Positions 46,537-54,010 of a DNA stretch of 64,000 bases are shown piece by piece. The notes under the pieces are model-generated. The model had not been told where the DNA came from. It did not search any database and worked only from the letters and a program-made list of their open reading frames with translations. The position numbers were made by a program, and so were the translations under genes. Positions within the stretch are counted from its first letter, which is position 1. The number at the start of each line of letters is the position of its first letter. The DNA is from an uncultured Lachnospiraceae bacterium. GTDB lineage: Bacteria > Bacillota > Clostridia > Lachnospirales > Lachnospiraceae. Location: positions 30,713-94,712 of the forward strand of contig CAMXQE010000011.1 of NCBI GenBank assembly GCA_947246015.1, written 5' to 3'.

Positions 46537-48552
46537 CTACAGTTTTTTTACAAACAGACAGCGGATTGCATTCAGCACTGCAAGAATCATAACCCCAACG
46601 TCTGCAAAGATTGCCAGATACATATTCGCAATTCCCACAGCCCCTAATGCAAGGCAGGCGAATTTCACCACAAGAGCCATCGTAATATTCTGATAAACAA
46701 TCCGCAGACATTTTCTTGAAATTTTGATTGCTTTTGCAATCTTAATCGGATCATCATCCATCAGCACAATATCTGCTGCTTCGATTGCCGCATCCGAACC
46801 CATTGCACCCATAGCGATACCTATGTCTGCTCTGGAAAGCACAGGTGCGTCATTGATGCCGTCGCCCACAAACGCCAGCTTTGCCTTCCCTAACTTCACC
46901 CGCAGAAGTTCTTCTACTTTTTCTACTTTGTCGGCAGGAAGAAGCTCACTGTAAACCTCTTCAATCCCAAGGGAGGCGGCAACCTGATTGGCCACTTTCT
47001 TTGCATCCCCGGTCAGCATGACTGATCTTTCTACGCCCGCTTTCTTTAATTCCGCAATCGCAGCTTTGGAATGAGGCTTTATAATATCGGAAATTACGAT
47101 ATGTCCCGCATATTTCCCATTGATTGCCATATGAATAATGGTACCTGTCTGGTGACAGTCCTGATAAGGAATATTCAAATGTTTCATCAGTTTATCATTT
47201 CCGGCAGCCACCTCTATGCCATCTACTTTTGCTGTCACGCCATTTCCACTGATTTCCTGTATATCTGCCACACGTGTCCTGTCAATTTCCTTCCCGTATG
47301 CCCGCTGTAAGCTCTTGCTGATCGGGTGGGACGAAGCGCTCTCCGCCAATGCCGCATACTCCAACAGTTTCTCATTCTCTATGGTAGAATGATGAATGCC
47401 ATTTACTTCAAAGACACCTTTTGTCATGGTTCCGGTTTTGTCAAAAACAACGTATTTCGTCTGTGAAAGGATTTCCAGATAATTAGAACCTTTCACCAGC
47501 ACGCCCTCTTTGCTTGCGCCGCCAATTCCCGCAAAGAAACTTAAGGGAATACTGATTACAAGCGCACAGGGACAGCTGATTACAAGGAACGTCAAAGCCC
47601 GGTAAACCCATACGCCCCAGTCAGCAGACAGTCCCATAAAAAGCATCCGTACAACCGGGGGCAGCAATGCCAGCGCCAATGCCGCATAGCAGACAGCCGG
47701 TGTATAAATTTTTGCAAACTTTGAGATAAAATCCTCTGATTTTGATTTTCGGGAGCTTGCATTTTCCACCAAATCCAAAATCTTGGAAACAGTAGATTCC
47801 CCGAACTCCTTTGTTGTCTGTATCTTTAATACGCCTGTCATACTGATACATCCGCTGATTACTTCATCACCGGCTTTTGCCTCCCTCGGCAGGCTTTCCC
47901 CGGTAAGCGCGCTGGTGTTCAGGCTGGAAGCGCCCTCTACAATAATCCCGTCAATCGGCACTTTCTCTCCCGGCTGGACAACAATCACGCTGCCAATCCC
48001 TACCTCATCCGGATCAACCTGCTCCAGTTTCCCATTTTTCTCTACATTTGCGTAATCAGGGCGGATATCCATCAGATTACTGATATTTCGGCGGCTCTTA
48101 CCCACCGCATAGCCCTGAAACCATTCACCAATCTGATAAAACAACATAACTGCAATCGCTTCCAGGTACTCGCCGTTCTCATAAATTGCCAGAGCCATTG
48201 CGCCGATTGTGGCAACAGCCATCAGAAAACTCTCGTCAAATACCTGACGGTTTTTAATGCCCTTTGCCGCTTTCTTTAAAATGTCATATCCAATAATCAG
48301 ATAATCAACCAGATAACACGCAAAGCGAATCCATCTTCCGGCAGACGGGAATAAATATCCGTCAACTGTATCAAATATTTCTGCGTTAACAAATTGAAGC
48401 GCCAATAAAATTCCGGCACTAATCAGTATGCGTATCATCATTGTCCTTTGCTTTTTTGTCATGCCATCTTTGCGGCTTCCAACAAAAATGAGAAGTATAG
48501 CAGCCATGATGATAACGACTGTCAGCAGTATGCTAATCACTAATTCCTGCAT
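46537..48552 (-). CDS. Zn/Cd/Pb-type P1B ATPase exporter
   Basis: About 671 residues with eight or so membrane helices. The ion motif is SCPCALVIS, the phosphorylation motif VFDKTGTMTKG, ATP-binding HP in SSHPISKSL, hinge VGDGINDAPVL and the TM8 Asp in FADVGVMILAVLNAIR. The CPC plus TM8 Asp is the ZntA/CadA signature. It lacks the usual N-terminal HMA domain, which is encoded separately by the upstream small gene. The Met at 48552 follows AAAGGAG; the frame extends to 48570. Confidence 0.93.
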   Translation of the reverse strand: MQELVISILLTVVIIMAAILLIFVGSRKDGMTKKQRTMMIRILISAGILLALQFVNAEIFDTVDGYLFPSAGRWIRFACYLVDYLIIGYDILKKAAKGIKNRQVFDESFLMAVATIGAMALAIYENGEYLEAIAVMLFYQIGEWFQGYAVGKSRRNISNLMDIRPDYANVEKNGKLEQVDPDEVGIGSVIVVQPGEKVPIDGIIVEGASSLNTSALTGESLPREAKAGDEVISGCISMTGVLKIQTTKEFGESTVSKILDLVENASSRKSKSEDFISKFAKIYTPAVCYAALALALLPPVVRMLFMGLSADWGVWVYRALTFLVISCPCALVISIPLSFFAGIGGASKEGVLVKGSNYLEILSQTKYVVFDKTGTMTKGVFEVNGIHHSTIENEKLLEYAALAESASSHPISKSLQRAYGKEIDRTRVADIQEISGNGVTAKVDGIEVAAGNDKLMKHLNIPYQDCHQTGTIIHMAINGKYAGHIVISDIIKPHSKAAIAELKKAGVERSVMLTGDAKKVANQVAASLGIEEVYSELLPADKVEKVEELLRVKLGKAKLAFVGDGINDAPVLSRADIGIAMGAMGSDAAIEAADIVLMDDDPIKIAKAIKISRKCLRIVYQNITMALVVKFACLALGAVGIANMYLAIFADVGVMILAVLNAIRCLFVKKL

Positions 48553-48578
48553 GATAAAAACTCCTTTCAAGATATGCT

Positions 48579-48592
48579 TAATTGTTTAATTA
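48579..48592. promoter_or_regulatory. ArsR-type operator before the exporter gene
   Basis: TAATTGTTTAATTA: perfect 5-bp arms around GTTT. It has the same layout and spacer as the operator at 48929. It lies 27 bp before the exporter start. Confidence 0.55.
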
Positions 48593-48605
48593 TTGTTGGT
48601 AAAAA

Positions 48606-48645
48606 TGACACCCATAAACTGCAGCGGTGCATTTTAAGGGTGTCA
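48606..48645 (-). terminator. Hairpin between HMA gene and exporter gene
   Basis: TGACACCC and GGGTGTCA arms (8 bp) with a 24-nt loop; on the minus strand ATTTTTACC follows. A leaky terminator that would lower expression of the downstream genes relative to the HMA gene. Confidence 0.5.
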
Positions 48646-48667
48646 CTTTGTCACAGGCAGCTGCCGC

Positions 48668-48886
48668 TTAAAGAAAAATCTCGCAGTCCGGCTCTACTTT
48701 CTTGCACGCACCCAGCACTTCCTTCATAACAGTTCCCGGTTCATGCCCATCAGCAAACTCCACAATCATTTTCTGTGTCATATAGTTGACGGTTGCACTC
48801 TGCACGCCTGCAGTTTTACGGGCTGCATCCTCCATCAGATTTGCACAGTTCGCACAGTCTACCTCAATTTTGTAAGTCTTTTTCAT
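48668..48886 (-). CDS. Heavy-metal-associated (HMA) domain protein
   Basis: A 72-residue single HMA domain with the ferredoxin-like plan. It starts MKKTYKIEVDCANCANLMED; the ligand motif is CANC instead of the usual MxCxxC, with Asp before it, as in zinc-type HMA domains. Ends in an acidic/Cys tail (KKVEPDCEIFL). It would hand metal to the exporter encoded downstream, which lacks its own HMA. AAGGAGG precedes the Met at 48886; the frame runs to 48916. Confidence 0.88.
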   Translation of the reverse strand: MKKTYKIEVDCANCANLMEDAARKTAGVQSATVNYMTQKMIVEFADGHEPGTVMKEVLGACKKVEPDCEIFL

Positions 48887-48928
48887 TGGAAAATCCTCCT
48901 TAATATTTTTCGTCATTCAATGATTAAG

Positions 48929-48942
48929 TACTTGTTTAAGTA
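48929..48942. promoter_or_regulatory. ArsR-type operator before the HMA gene
   Basis: TACTTGTTTAAGTA: perfect 5-bp arms around GTTT, just downstream of the operon promoter's -10, where a bound repressor would block RNA polymerase. Confidence 0.6.
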
Positions 48943-48952
48943 TCTTGACTGT

Positions 48953-48981
48953 AGTATAATACGCATAAAGGCATCCGTCAA
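48953..48981 (-). promoter_or_regulatory. Promoter of the HMA-exporter-feoB operon
   Basis: On the minus strand TTGACG (48976-48981) and TATACT (48953-48958) are 17 bp apart. The nearby direct repeat CCATTTGGGCGAA (49003-49034, two copies) lies upstream of it. Confidence 0.7.
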
Positions 48982-49058
48982 TATTTCTAAATCATTCCCT
49001 CCCATTTGGGCGAAGATATTTTCCATTTGGGCGAAATACAAACAGCAGTTACCCGAAA

Positions 49059-49118
49059 AGTGCACAACTCGATTTTGGACGCGTAGCGACCAGAAATTGA
49101 GTTAGATAAAGGTGCACT
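49059..49118. repeat. Long palindrome in the leader of the ArsR/AraC pair
   Basis: AACTCGATTTTGGACGC pairs with GCGACCAGAAATTGAGTT, two mismatches and one bulge, around GTA. AGTGCAC and GTGCACT form an outer 7-bp stem. It lies 41 bp before the ArsR start. It may be an RNA regulatory hairpin or the remnant of a palindromic element. Confidence 0.6.
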
Positions 49119-49158
49119 GAAGGATAGCTGCGGAACTATATATAGAAAGGAAAACAAT

Positions 49159-49527
49159 ATGGAAAATGCAAAACTACCACACCAGCATGGAGAAGGGCAG
49201 CAAAGCGCCCTGATACAGAAACAATTAGACCATGTGGATTATTTCCAAACTGTAGCAGAAGTTTTCAAACAGCTCGGCGATACCACCAGAATCCGTATCT
49301 TCTGGCTTCTCTGCCATTGTGAAGAATGTGTCCTTAATATTTCAGACAAGCTCCACATGTCAAGTCCGGCAGTATCACACCATTTAAGACCACTAAAAAA
49401 CAGCGGTCTGATTATCTGCCGCCGGGAAGGAAAAGAAGTCTATTATCGTGCGGCAGATACGGAACAGGGACGTCTGCTGCACCAGATGATTGAGCAGGTG
49501 ATGGAAATTACCTGTCCTGAATTGTGA
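49159..49527 (+). CDS. ArsR/CadC-type metal sensor
   Basis: A 122-residue winged-helix regulator. After a His-containing N-terminus (LPHQHGEGQQ) comes KQLGDTTRIRIFWLLCHCEE and CVLNISDKLHMSSPAVSHHL. The CHCEEC segment sits in the position of the ELCVCD metal-binding motif of the alpha-3 site of CadC/ArsR, so it is thiol-based. It lies divergent from the HMA operon and 10 bp before an AraC gene, with GAAAGGA upstream. Confidence 0.88.
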   Translation: MENAKLPHQHGEGQQSALIQKQLDHVDYFQTVAEVFKQLGDTTRIRIFWLLCHCEECVLNISDKLHMSSPAVSHHLRPLKNSGLIICRREGKEVYYRAADTEQGRLLHQMIEQVMEITCPEL

Positions 49528-49537
49528 GGACTGATTT

Positions 49538-50467
49538 ATGAATGAAGAATTGATAAGACTAAAAAGGAATGTTGAAAAATTTCAGCAGAAAGTGACGAGT
49601 ACCACCGTTCCTCTTTATCCCGGTATAGAATTATGTTATCTTACATTTTCAACCGATTTCTTTTCCGTAGAACATGAGGCTATGTCACATATCATTCAGA
49701 TTAACTACTGCAAAGCCGGACAGATTATGTGGGAGATGAAAAGCGGAAACCGTATTTACCTGAATCCGGGAGATTTCTCCCTGCATACCATGAAAGCCTG
49801 TACGGATTCCAGGCTTACCTTTCCCCAAAATATGTATCAGGGGCTTGCTATCTATATTGACCTGCGGGAAGTCTCTGACAATCCGCCTGAATTGTTAAAA
49901 GACAGTGGCATTTTTGAAACGGTACTGCCGGAAAAATTTTGCCCCAATGACAAACCCGCTTTTCTTACCGGTAACGAACAGACGGAAAGTATTTTCTCTG
50001 CATTTTATGACCAGCCTGAAATGCTTGCGCTCCCATATCAAAAAATAAAGGTTCTGGAGTTGTTGCTTTATCTTGCTAAAATGGATTTCACTCCACAAAA
50101 CAGGCTGACAGAATATCAATTTGAACTGATTGAATCCATTCGGGACATCCATGACCAGCTTTTGCAGCACATGGAACAGAGAATTACCATAGAGGAACTA
50201 TCCAGACAATATCTTATCAATCCGACAACCTTGAAAAGTGCTTTCAAATCCGTTTATGGAACTTCCATTGCGGCACACATTAAAAAACACCGTATGGAGC
50301 AGGCAGCAAAAATGCTCAGCGAAACCGACAAAAATATATCAGAAATTGCACAGGCTGTTGGTTATGACAGTCAAAGCAAATTTACTGTCGCATTTAAATC
50401 TTTCTTTCAGGTCTTACCCAAAGACTACCGTAAGAGATATTTCAAACACACTCCAGAGCGTGTTTGA
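49538..50467 (+). CDS. AraC-family regulator
   Basis: A 309-residue protein. The N-terminal ~180 residues form a cupin-like sensing domain (EAMSHIIQINYCKAGQIMWE, NPGDFSLHTM). The C-terminal ~100 residues carry two HTH motifs (TIEELSRQYLINPTTLKSAF; ISEIAQAVGYDSQSKFTVAF). It resembles PchR/YbtA-type regulators, some of which respond to siderophores. It follows the ArsR gene by 10 bp. Its last residues ERV and stop codon come from a dispersed repeat, so the C-terminus may be altered. Confidence 0.88.
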   Translation: MNEELIRLKRNVEKFQQKVTSTTVPLYPGIELCYLTFSTDFFSVEHEAMSHIIQINYCKAGQIMWEMKSGNRIYLNPGDFSLHTMKACTDSRLTFPQNMYQGLAIYIDLREVSDNPPELLKDSGIFETVLPEKFCPNDKPAFLTGNEQTESIFSAFYDQPEMLALPYQKIKVLELLLYLAKMDFTPQNRLTEYQFELIESIRDIHDQLLQHMEQRITIEELSRQYLINPTTLKSAFKSVYGTSIAAHIKKHRMEQAAKMLSETDKNISEIAQAVGYDSQSKFTVAFKSFFQVLPKDYRKRYFKHTPERV

Positions 50468-50545
50468 AAATTGCTTTCTGCAAGAGACCATCCCTATTTG
50501 CGTCCTGTTTTTGTCCAAATTCAAGAGGCGTAGTTTTCAGGCAGC
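50454..50545 (+). repeat. Dispersed palindromic repeat, family A copy 5
   Basis: CAGAGCGTGTTTGAAAATTG, CTTTCTGCAAGAGACC, GCGTCCTGTTTTTGTCC. The TGA inside is the AraC gene stop. TTTCAAACAC upstream (from 50439) and GTGTTTGAAA make a palindrome that may also terminate transcription. Confidence 0.65.
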
Positions 50546-50560
50546 GTATTCTGACATAAG

Positions 50561-51067
50561 CTATCGAAGCCGTTCAAAAACATATTTTCTTAACGCTCTG
50601 TCTTTGCCCTGATATTTATCAATGCCTTTATACACTAATTTAAAACCGTTCCTCTCTAAAACCTTATGCGAGGCTGCATTTTCTTCCAAAACTATGCCGT
50701 ATATTTGATTAATTTGAAGCATATCCATTATCACAGGTACGAACGCTTTCACCGCTTCTGTAGCAAAGCCGTTACCTGTATATTGTTTTGCGATGTGATA
50801 TCCGATTTCATATCCCTCTTCTATCGGACATGCCTGAACGTATCCGATATTTACGTTTTCGAGGGTGACAATGGGATATACAAAGGGTCCCCTTGCGGCA
50901 GTATAAGATTCAATCAGCCATTTTAAGGTTTTCTCGGCATCTTCCATGGTTTCACATACCTCATCCGGCACGAAACGCCTGTTATCAATATCTACTGAGT
51001 TTTTCTGATAATCGCCGCACATATCCATGGTCAATTCCGTTATGGTAAATCTTTCTGTTTTAATATA
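50561..51067 (-). CDS. GNAT N-acetyltransferase, RimJ/RimL-like
   Basis: About 168 residues. The start YIKTERFTITELTMDMC and the acetyl-CoA segment YEIGYHIAKQYTGNGFATEA (Gln/Gly pattern) and NAASHKVLERNGFKLVYKG are typical of the RimJ/RimL-like GNAT group that acetylates protein N-termini or small amines. The chosen Met at 51067 has GGAG seven bases upstream. Its 5' end overlaps a decayed STAS-like gene upstream. Confidence 0.8.
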   Translation of the reverse strand, partial: YIKTERFTITELTMDMCGDYQKNSVDIDNRRFVPDEVCETMEDAEKTLKWLIESYTAARGPFVYPIVTLENVNIGYVQACPIEEGYEIGYHIAKQYTGNGFATEAVKAFVPVIMDMLQINQIYGIVLEENAASHKVLERNGFKLVYKGIDKYQGKDRALRKYVFERLR

Positions 51068-51354
51068 CATAGCCATGCTCCTAAACCTTTCTTCCACAAA
51101 CCCAAAAATGTTCCCTGCGATGCTCTTAACTCAAGACATTCCTGTATTTTTTGGCTCGTATATTTCCCATATAACTGCCCAATCGCATTATTCAGAAATG
51201 GGGATATCATACTCTCCACATTGGAAAAATCAAGTACAATGGTTTCACTATTGTCTCAAGCAGCTTCTATTTCCGCATACACCAAATCCCCTTGTTCCTG
51301 TGTTAATGCCGAAGGATTATTTATCTTTTTTGCCACATCCAAATATCTTCCCAT
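51040..51354 (-). pseudogene. Decayed STAS-like (DUF4325-type) gene
   Basis: The ATG at 51354 has AGGAGG eight bases upstream. The frame reads MGRYLDVAKKINNPSALTQE..IEAA, then a TGA at 51256-51258, then DNSETIVLDFSNVESMISPF and LNNAIGQLYGKYTSQKIQE, typical of STAS-like proteins. The end is lost in the reading frame of the acetyltransferase, so there is probably a second lesion near 51110. Both lesions need confirmation; TGA readthrough is unlikely but not excluded. Confidence 0.5.
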
Positions 51355-51583
51355 AATCCATACCTCCTAAAACTGAATGGGTTCATTTTCTTCTTTTATA
51401 AAATAAACCGACTTATCGTCCATATTAAAAGGAACCTATAAAATAAAAAATACTCATTATGCCTTTTGTTATCAGAACCTTTAAAGAAAAACATAAATAC
51501 CGAACTGATTGGCGGGCAGCTCTATGATATGACGCTGTCAAACAAAATCGTTCATACCCACATTCCATCCATTGAAAACCGTA

Positions 51584-52027
51584 TCAATGGCCTCTTAAAT
51601 CCAATTCATGAAAAATGGTATGATTATCCCCCCATGAATAAACAATATAATAATTATTTCCATCGACATTTGTCTTAAATGCCAGCTTTGCATGTTCTAT
51701 CACTTTTACATCCGAATTGATTTGATGTTCCACCACACACTCCCATTCATGCTCTGCATAGTTTACATAATATTCTTTCAAGTCCTCTAAGGAAAGCCCG
51801 CTTTTAATTAAAATCGCTCCAAAATACTGCATTCCATTGCCATTTCCAACTAACTTTCCCGCCAGGTACACTTCCCCGATATACTCCGTATGATTGGGAA
51901 GCGGTAAATCTGCAAGTTTATCCGCTGTTTTCTTTGCTATATAATCATTTACAACCGGTGCGGCTATCAGAAGCGATAAAATCACAGTCATCATAACTGC
52001 AAGAACGGCAATGCATATTTTCTTCAT
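51584..52027 (-). CDS. Membrane-anchored or secreted protein, unknown
   Basis: A 147-residue protein with an N-terminal signal-anchor (KKICIAVLAVMMTVILSLLI) and a soluble remainder containing NHTEYIGEVYLAGKLVGNGN and LEDLKEYYVNYAEHEWECVV. The family is not recognised. The 51355-51583 stretch downstream shows short plus-strand frames (for example 51466-51678) that look like remnants, with nothing I can name. Confidence 0.55.
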   Translation of the reverse strand: MKKICIAVLAVMMTVILSLLIAAPVVNDYIAKKTADKLADLPLPNHTEYIGEVYLAGKLVGNGNGMQYFGAILIKSGLSLEDLKEYYVNYAEHEWECVVEHQINSDVKVIEHAKLAFKTNVDGNNYYIVYSWGDNHTIFHELDLRGH

Positions 52028-52087
52028 TTCAACTTCTCCAAATTATACTTCCCGTATAAGAATCAGATTTTTGATAAAACAAAATTC

Positions 52088-53458
52088 TTATTCTTTTACC
52101 GGTATCTCAAGCCACTGTCCCCCATAAATAAAATCAGGCTCTGTAAGCCCGTTTATGTCAGCCAGCCGGGGATAACTGTCTCCATCCCCCAGATATGCCT
52201 CCGCAATTCCATACAAAGTATCCCCTTCCTTCACACCGTAAACATACGGATTCGCATGAAATGTCTGCATGAACACTGACATAGCATTCCAACATTCTTC
52301 CGGGCTGTCGGCTCCTTTTTTGATTTCCGCCTGTATGAGCCAGCTCCCTGCAGCCTCATCCGTAACAGGCACTGCCACCTGATACTGATATCCGCCGCCC
52401 TCTCCCTTCCAAATCAGGTAGTCATACCAAAAACCATTTTCCCTGCTGCACTCCCACGTAATTTCCCTTTCCTCAGCATATTGCTCCATAAAGTCATAGA
52501 TGGATTCTTCATCCGTAAAAGTACCCTCCGGCAATATCGTAAGCAGGGTTTCACCCCTGTCCTCCTGCGGCTGTTCCAACAATTCCCACATGGCAGACGG
52601 ATAGCCCCAAATCCGGTAATGGGTATCATCCCATGTATTTTCCACTCCCTGCACAAGAAATACTTTTGTAATGTCCATCGTCGCCAGAGTAAGCCTGCTG
52701 CCGTCCTCCAGCCCTGCAATCAGGCTGTAATCCAACTCCCACCAGCTTGTATTGTCCTCCATACGGTCCGTGCGTCCTGCATATGTCAGTTCCAACGTCA
52801 GCTCCTTATCTTCCAGTTCAAGCTCCGGAAATCCGGACAGGTACTTTGCAAACTCATCCTGCAAAAATCCCTCCTGAATCAACTGCCTTGTCTTTGCCAT
52901 ACCCTCGTTAAATTCCCTGCAGTCATCCCCGACTACATTTTTTTCGTCCAGTTCCCTAAGTATTTCACGCTCCCTCTCTCCCATGTACTGTACACTGACC
53001 CCTGAACCTCTCCATATAATCTGCCCATCCTTCGGCATGGCAAAAGATACGTCATGGTCATGGCAGATAACATTGTATACACTGAACTGTTCCCCGGAAA
53101 AGGTTCCGTCCTCCTGTCTGATACGCTGCTGCGCTTCTTTCTGCCCTATAATATTCATAGTTTCCGAAGAAGGCAGAGCAGTCAATTCATGCGGAACGGT
53201 TTCGTCCACCGCAGGCAGCGTATCAATGACTGTGATTTTGGGAAAAGCATTCCCGGATTTCTCCGTTTTTCCAACTTCCGCCTCTTCCACATCTTCCACC
53301 CTGCCGTCCTCTGCCCCGCCGGCTGCTCCTGTTTCCCTCTGCTGCCGCGCCTGCTGAGTACTGTTCGCAAGCACTGCTGTACTGTCCGCCCTTTGGGCAC
53401 ATCCGCACAATATAAACATTACAGCCGCCATGCACAACTGCCATCTTTTGCAACGCAT
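52088..53458 (-). CDS. Lipoprotein with C-terminal LysM domain
   Basis: About 456 residues. Signal peptide CKRWQLCMAAVMFILCGCAQ with a lipobox LCGC, then a low-complexity acidic linker, a long beta-rich region without a recognised family, and a C-terminal LysM (YGVKEGDTLYGIAEAYLGDG ... INGLTEPDFIYGGQWLEIP) that binds peptidoglycan. It would be tethered by lipid at the membrane and touch the wall. AGGAAGGA lies nine bases before the Met at 53458; the earlier Met codons at 53467 and 53485 are less well placed. Confidence 0.8.
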   Translation of the reverse strand: MRCKRWQLCMAAVMFILCGCAQRADSTAVLANSTQQARQQRETGAAGGAEDGRVEDVEEAEVGKTEKSGNAFPKITVIDTLPAVDETVPHELTALPSSETMNIIGQKEAQQRIRQEDGTFSGEQFSVYNVICHDHDVSFAMPKDGQIIWRGSGVSVQYMGEREREILRELDEKNVVGDDCREFNEGMAKTRQLIQEGFLQDEFAKYLSGFPELELEDKELTLELTYAGRTDRMEDNTSWWELDYSLIAGLEDGSRLTLATMDITKVFLVQGVENTWDDTHYRIWGYPSAMWELLEQPQEDRGETLLTILPEGTFTDEESIYDFMEQYAEEREITWECSRENGFWYDYLIWKGEGGGYQYQVAVPVTDEAAGSWLIQAEIKKGADSPEECWNAMSVFMQTFHANPYVYGVKEGDTLYGIAEAYLGDGDSYPRLADINGLTEPDFIYGGQWLEIPVKE

Positions 53459-53608
53459 TTTATCCATTCCTTCCTTTTCTTTCATATTTTTTTCTCTATC
53501 TTTAACAGACTGTGCTGTTTCACCCTATTGGATTATCCATTTACAACATCTTATCACAGGCCAACCTGCAATTCTATTAAATTCTGTATCATTTTTTCCT
53601 GTTTTCAC

Positions 53609-53638
53609 TGTAACAGACCAGTTCCCCTCACTGTTACA
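53609..53638. promoter_or_regulatory. Inverted repeat upstream of the LysM lipoprotein gene
   Basis: TGTAACAG and CTGTTACA are perfect 8-bp arms around 14 nt, followed by GCTCC/GGAGC. The 53459-54010 gap also holds the ORF below and a family B repeat end. Confidence 0.4.
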
Positions 53639-53759
53639 TCTCCCGCTCCAAGTTGCTCCGCGATGGAGCGGATAGTGTCAGTCACTGCCTTTATAGATAA
53701 CATTTCCTATTTAAAAAGGCGGATTTTTGTGATAACATGAGGTATAACAAATTCTTAAG

Positions 53760-53933
53760 ATGGGTTTTTTTACTTTTTTACCAAAACATCCGAAACGGTT
53801 CCGCAGCACTTATCAGGCAGCATTCCTGATGAACGGCTGCACAGGGGAAACCGATTATAAAGAGATTACCGTAAATCTCCTCACCAACGGAAAACAACTT
53901 GAAAAACCTGATAATTATATCACTTTGCACTGA
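53760..53933 (+). CDS. 57-residue ORF, possible gene remnant
   Basis: ATG at 53760 with a weak RBS. The product ends FLMNGCTGETDYKEITVNLL TNGKQLEKPDNYITLH, which resembles the last strand of a sugar-binding protein. It may be a C-terminal remnant of a gene once placed before the hybrid kinase, and not a real gene. Confidence 0.25.
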   Translation: MGFFTFLPKHPKRFRSTYQAAFLMNGCTGETDYKEITVNLLTNGKQLEKPDNYITLH

Positions 53934-53958
53934 GTCTGTACCCGTGGCAATGATTCCT

Positions 53959-53982
53959 CCATTGCCCGCGGGAAAGAACATG
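53959..53982 (+). repeat. Family B repeat end, single copy
   Basis: CATTGCCCGCGGGAAAGAAC resembles the ends of the 36317-36771 segment. It lies 29 bp before the hybrid kinase start. Confidence 0.3.
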
Positions 53983-54010
53983 CATCTGCGAGATTGGGAA
54001 GGAGAATCAT

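Noticed and set aside
51466..51678. 70-codon plus-strand frame
   Set aside because: No start signal and partly opposite the 51584-52027 gene; possibly a remnant but not nameable.
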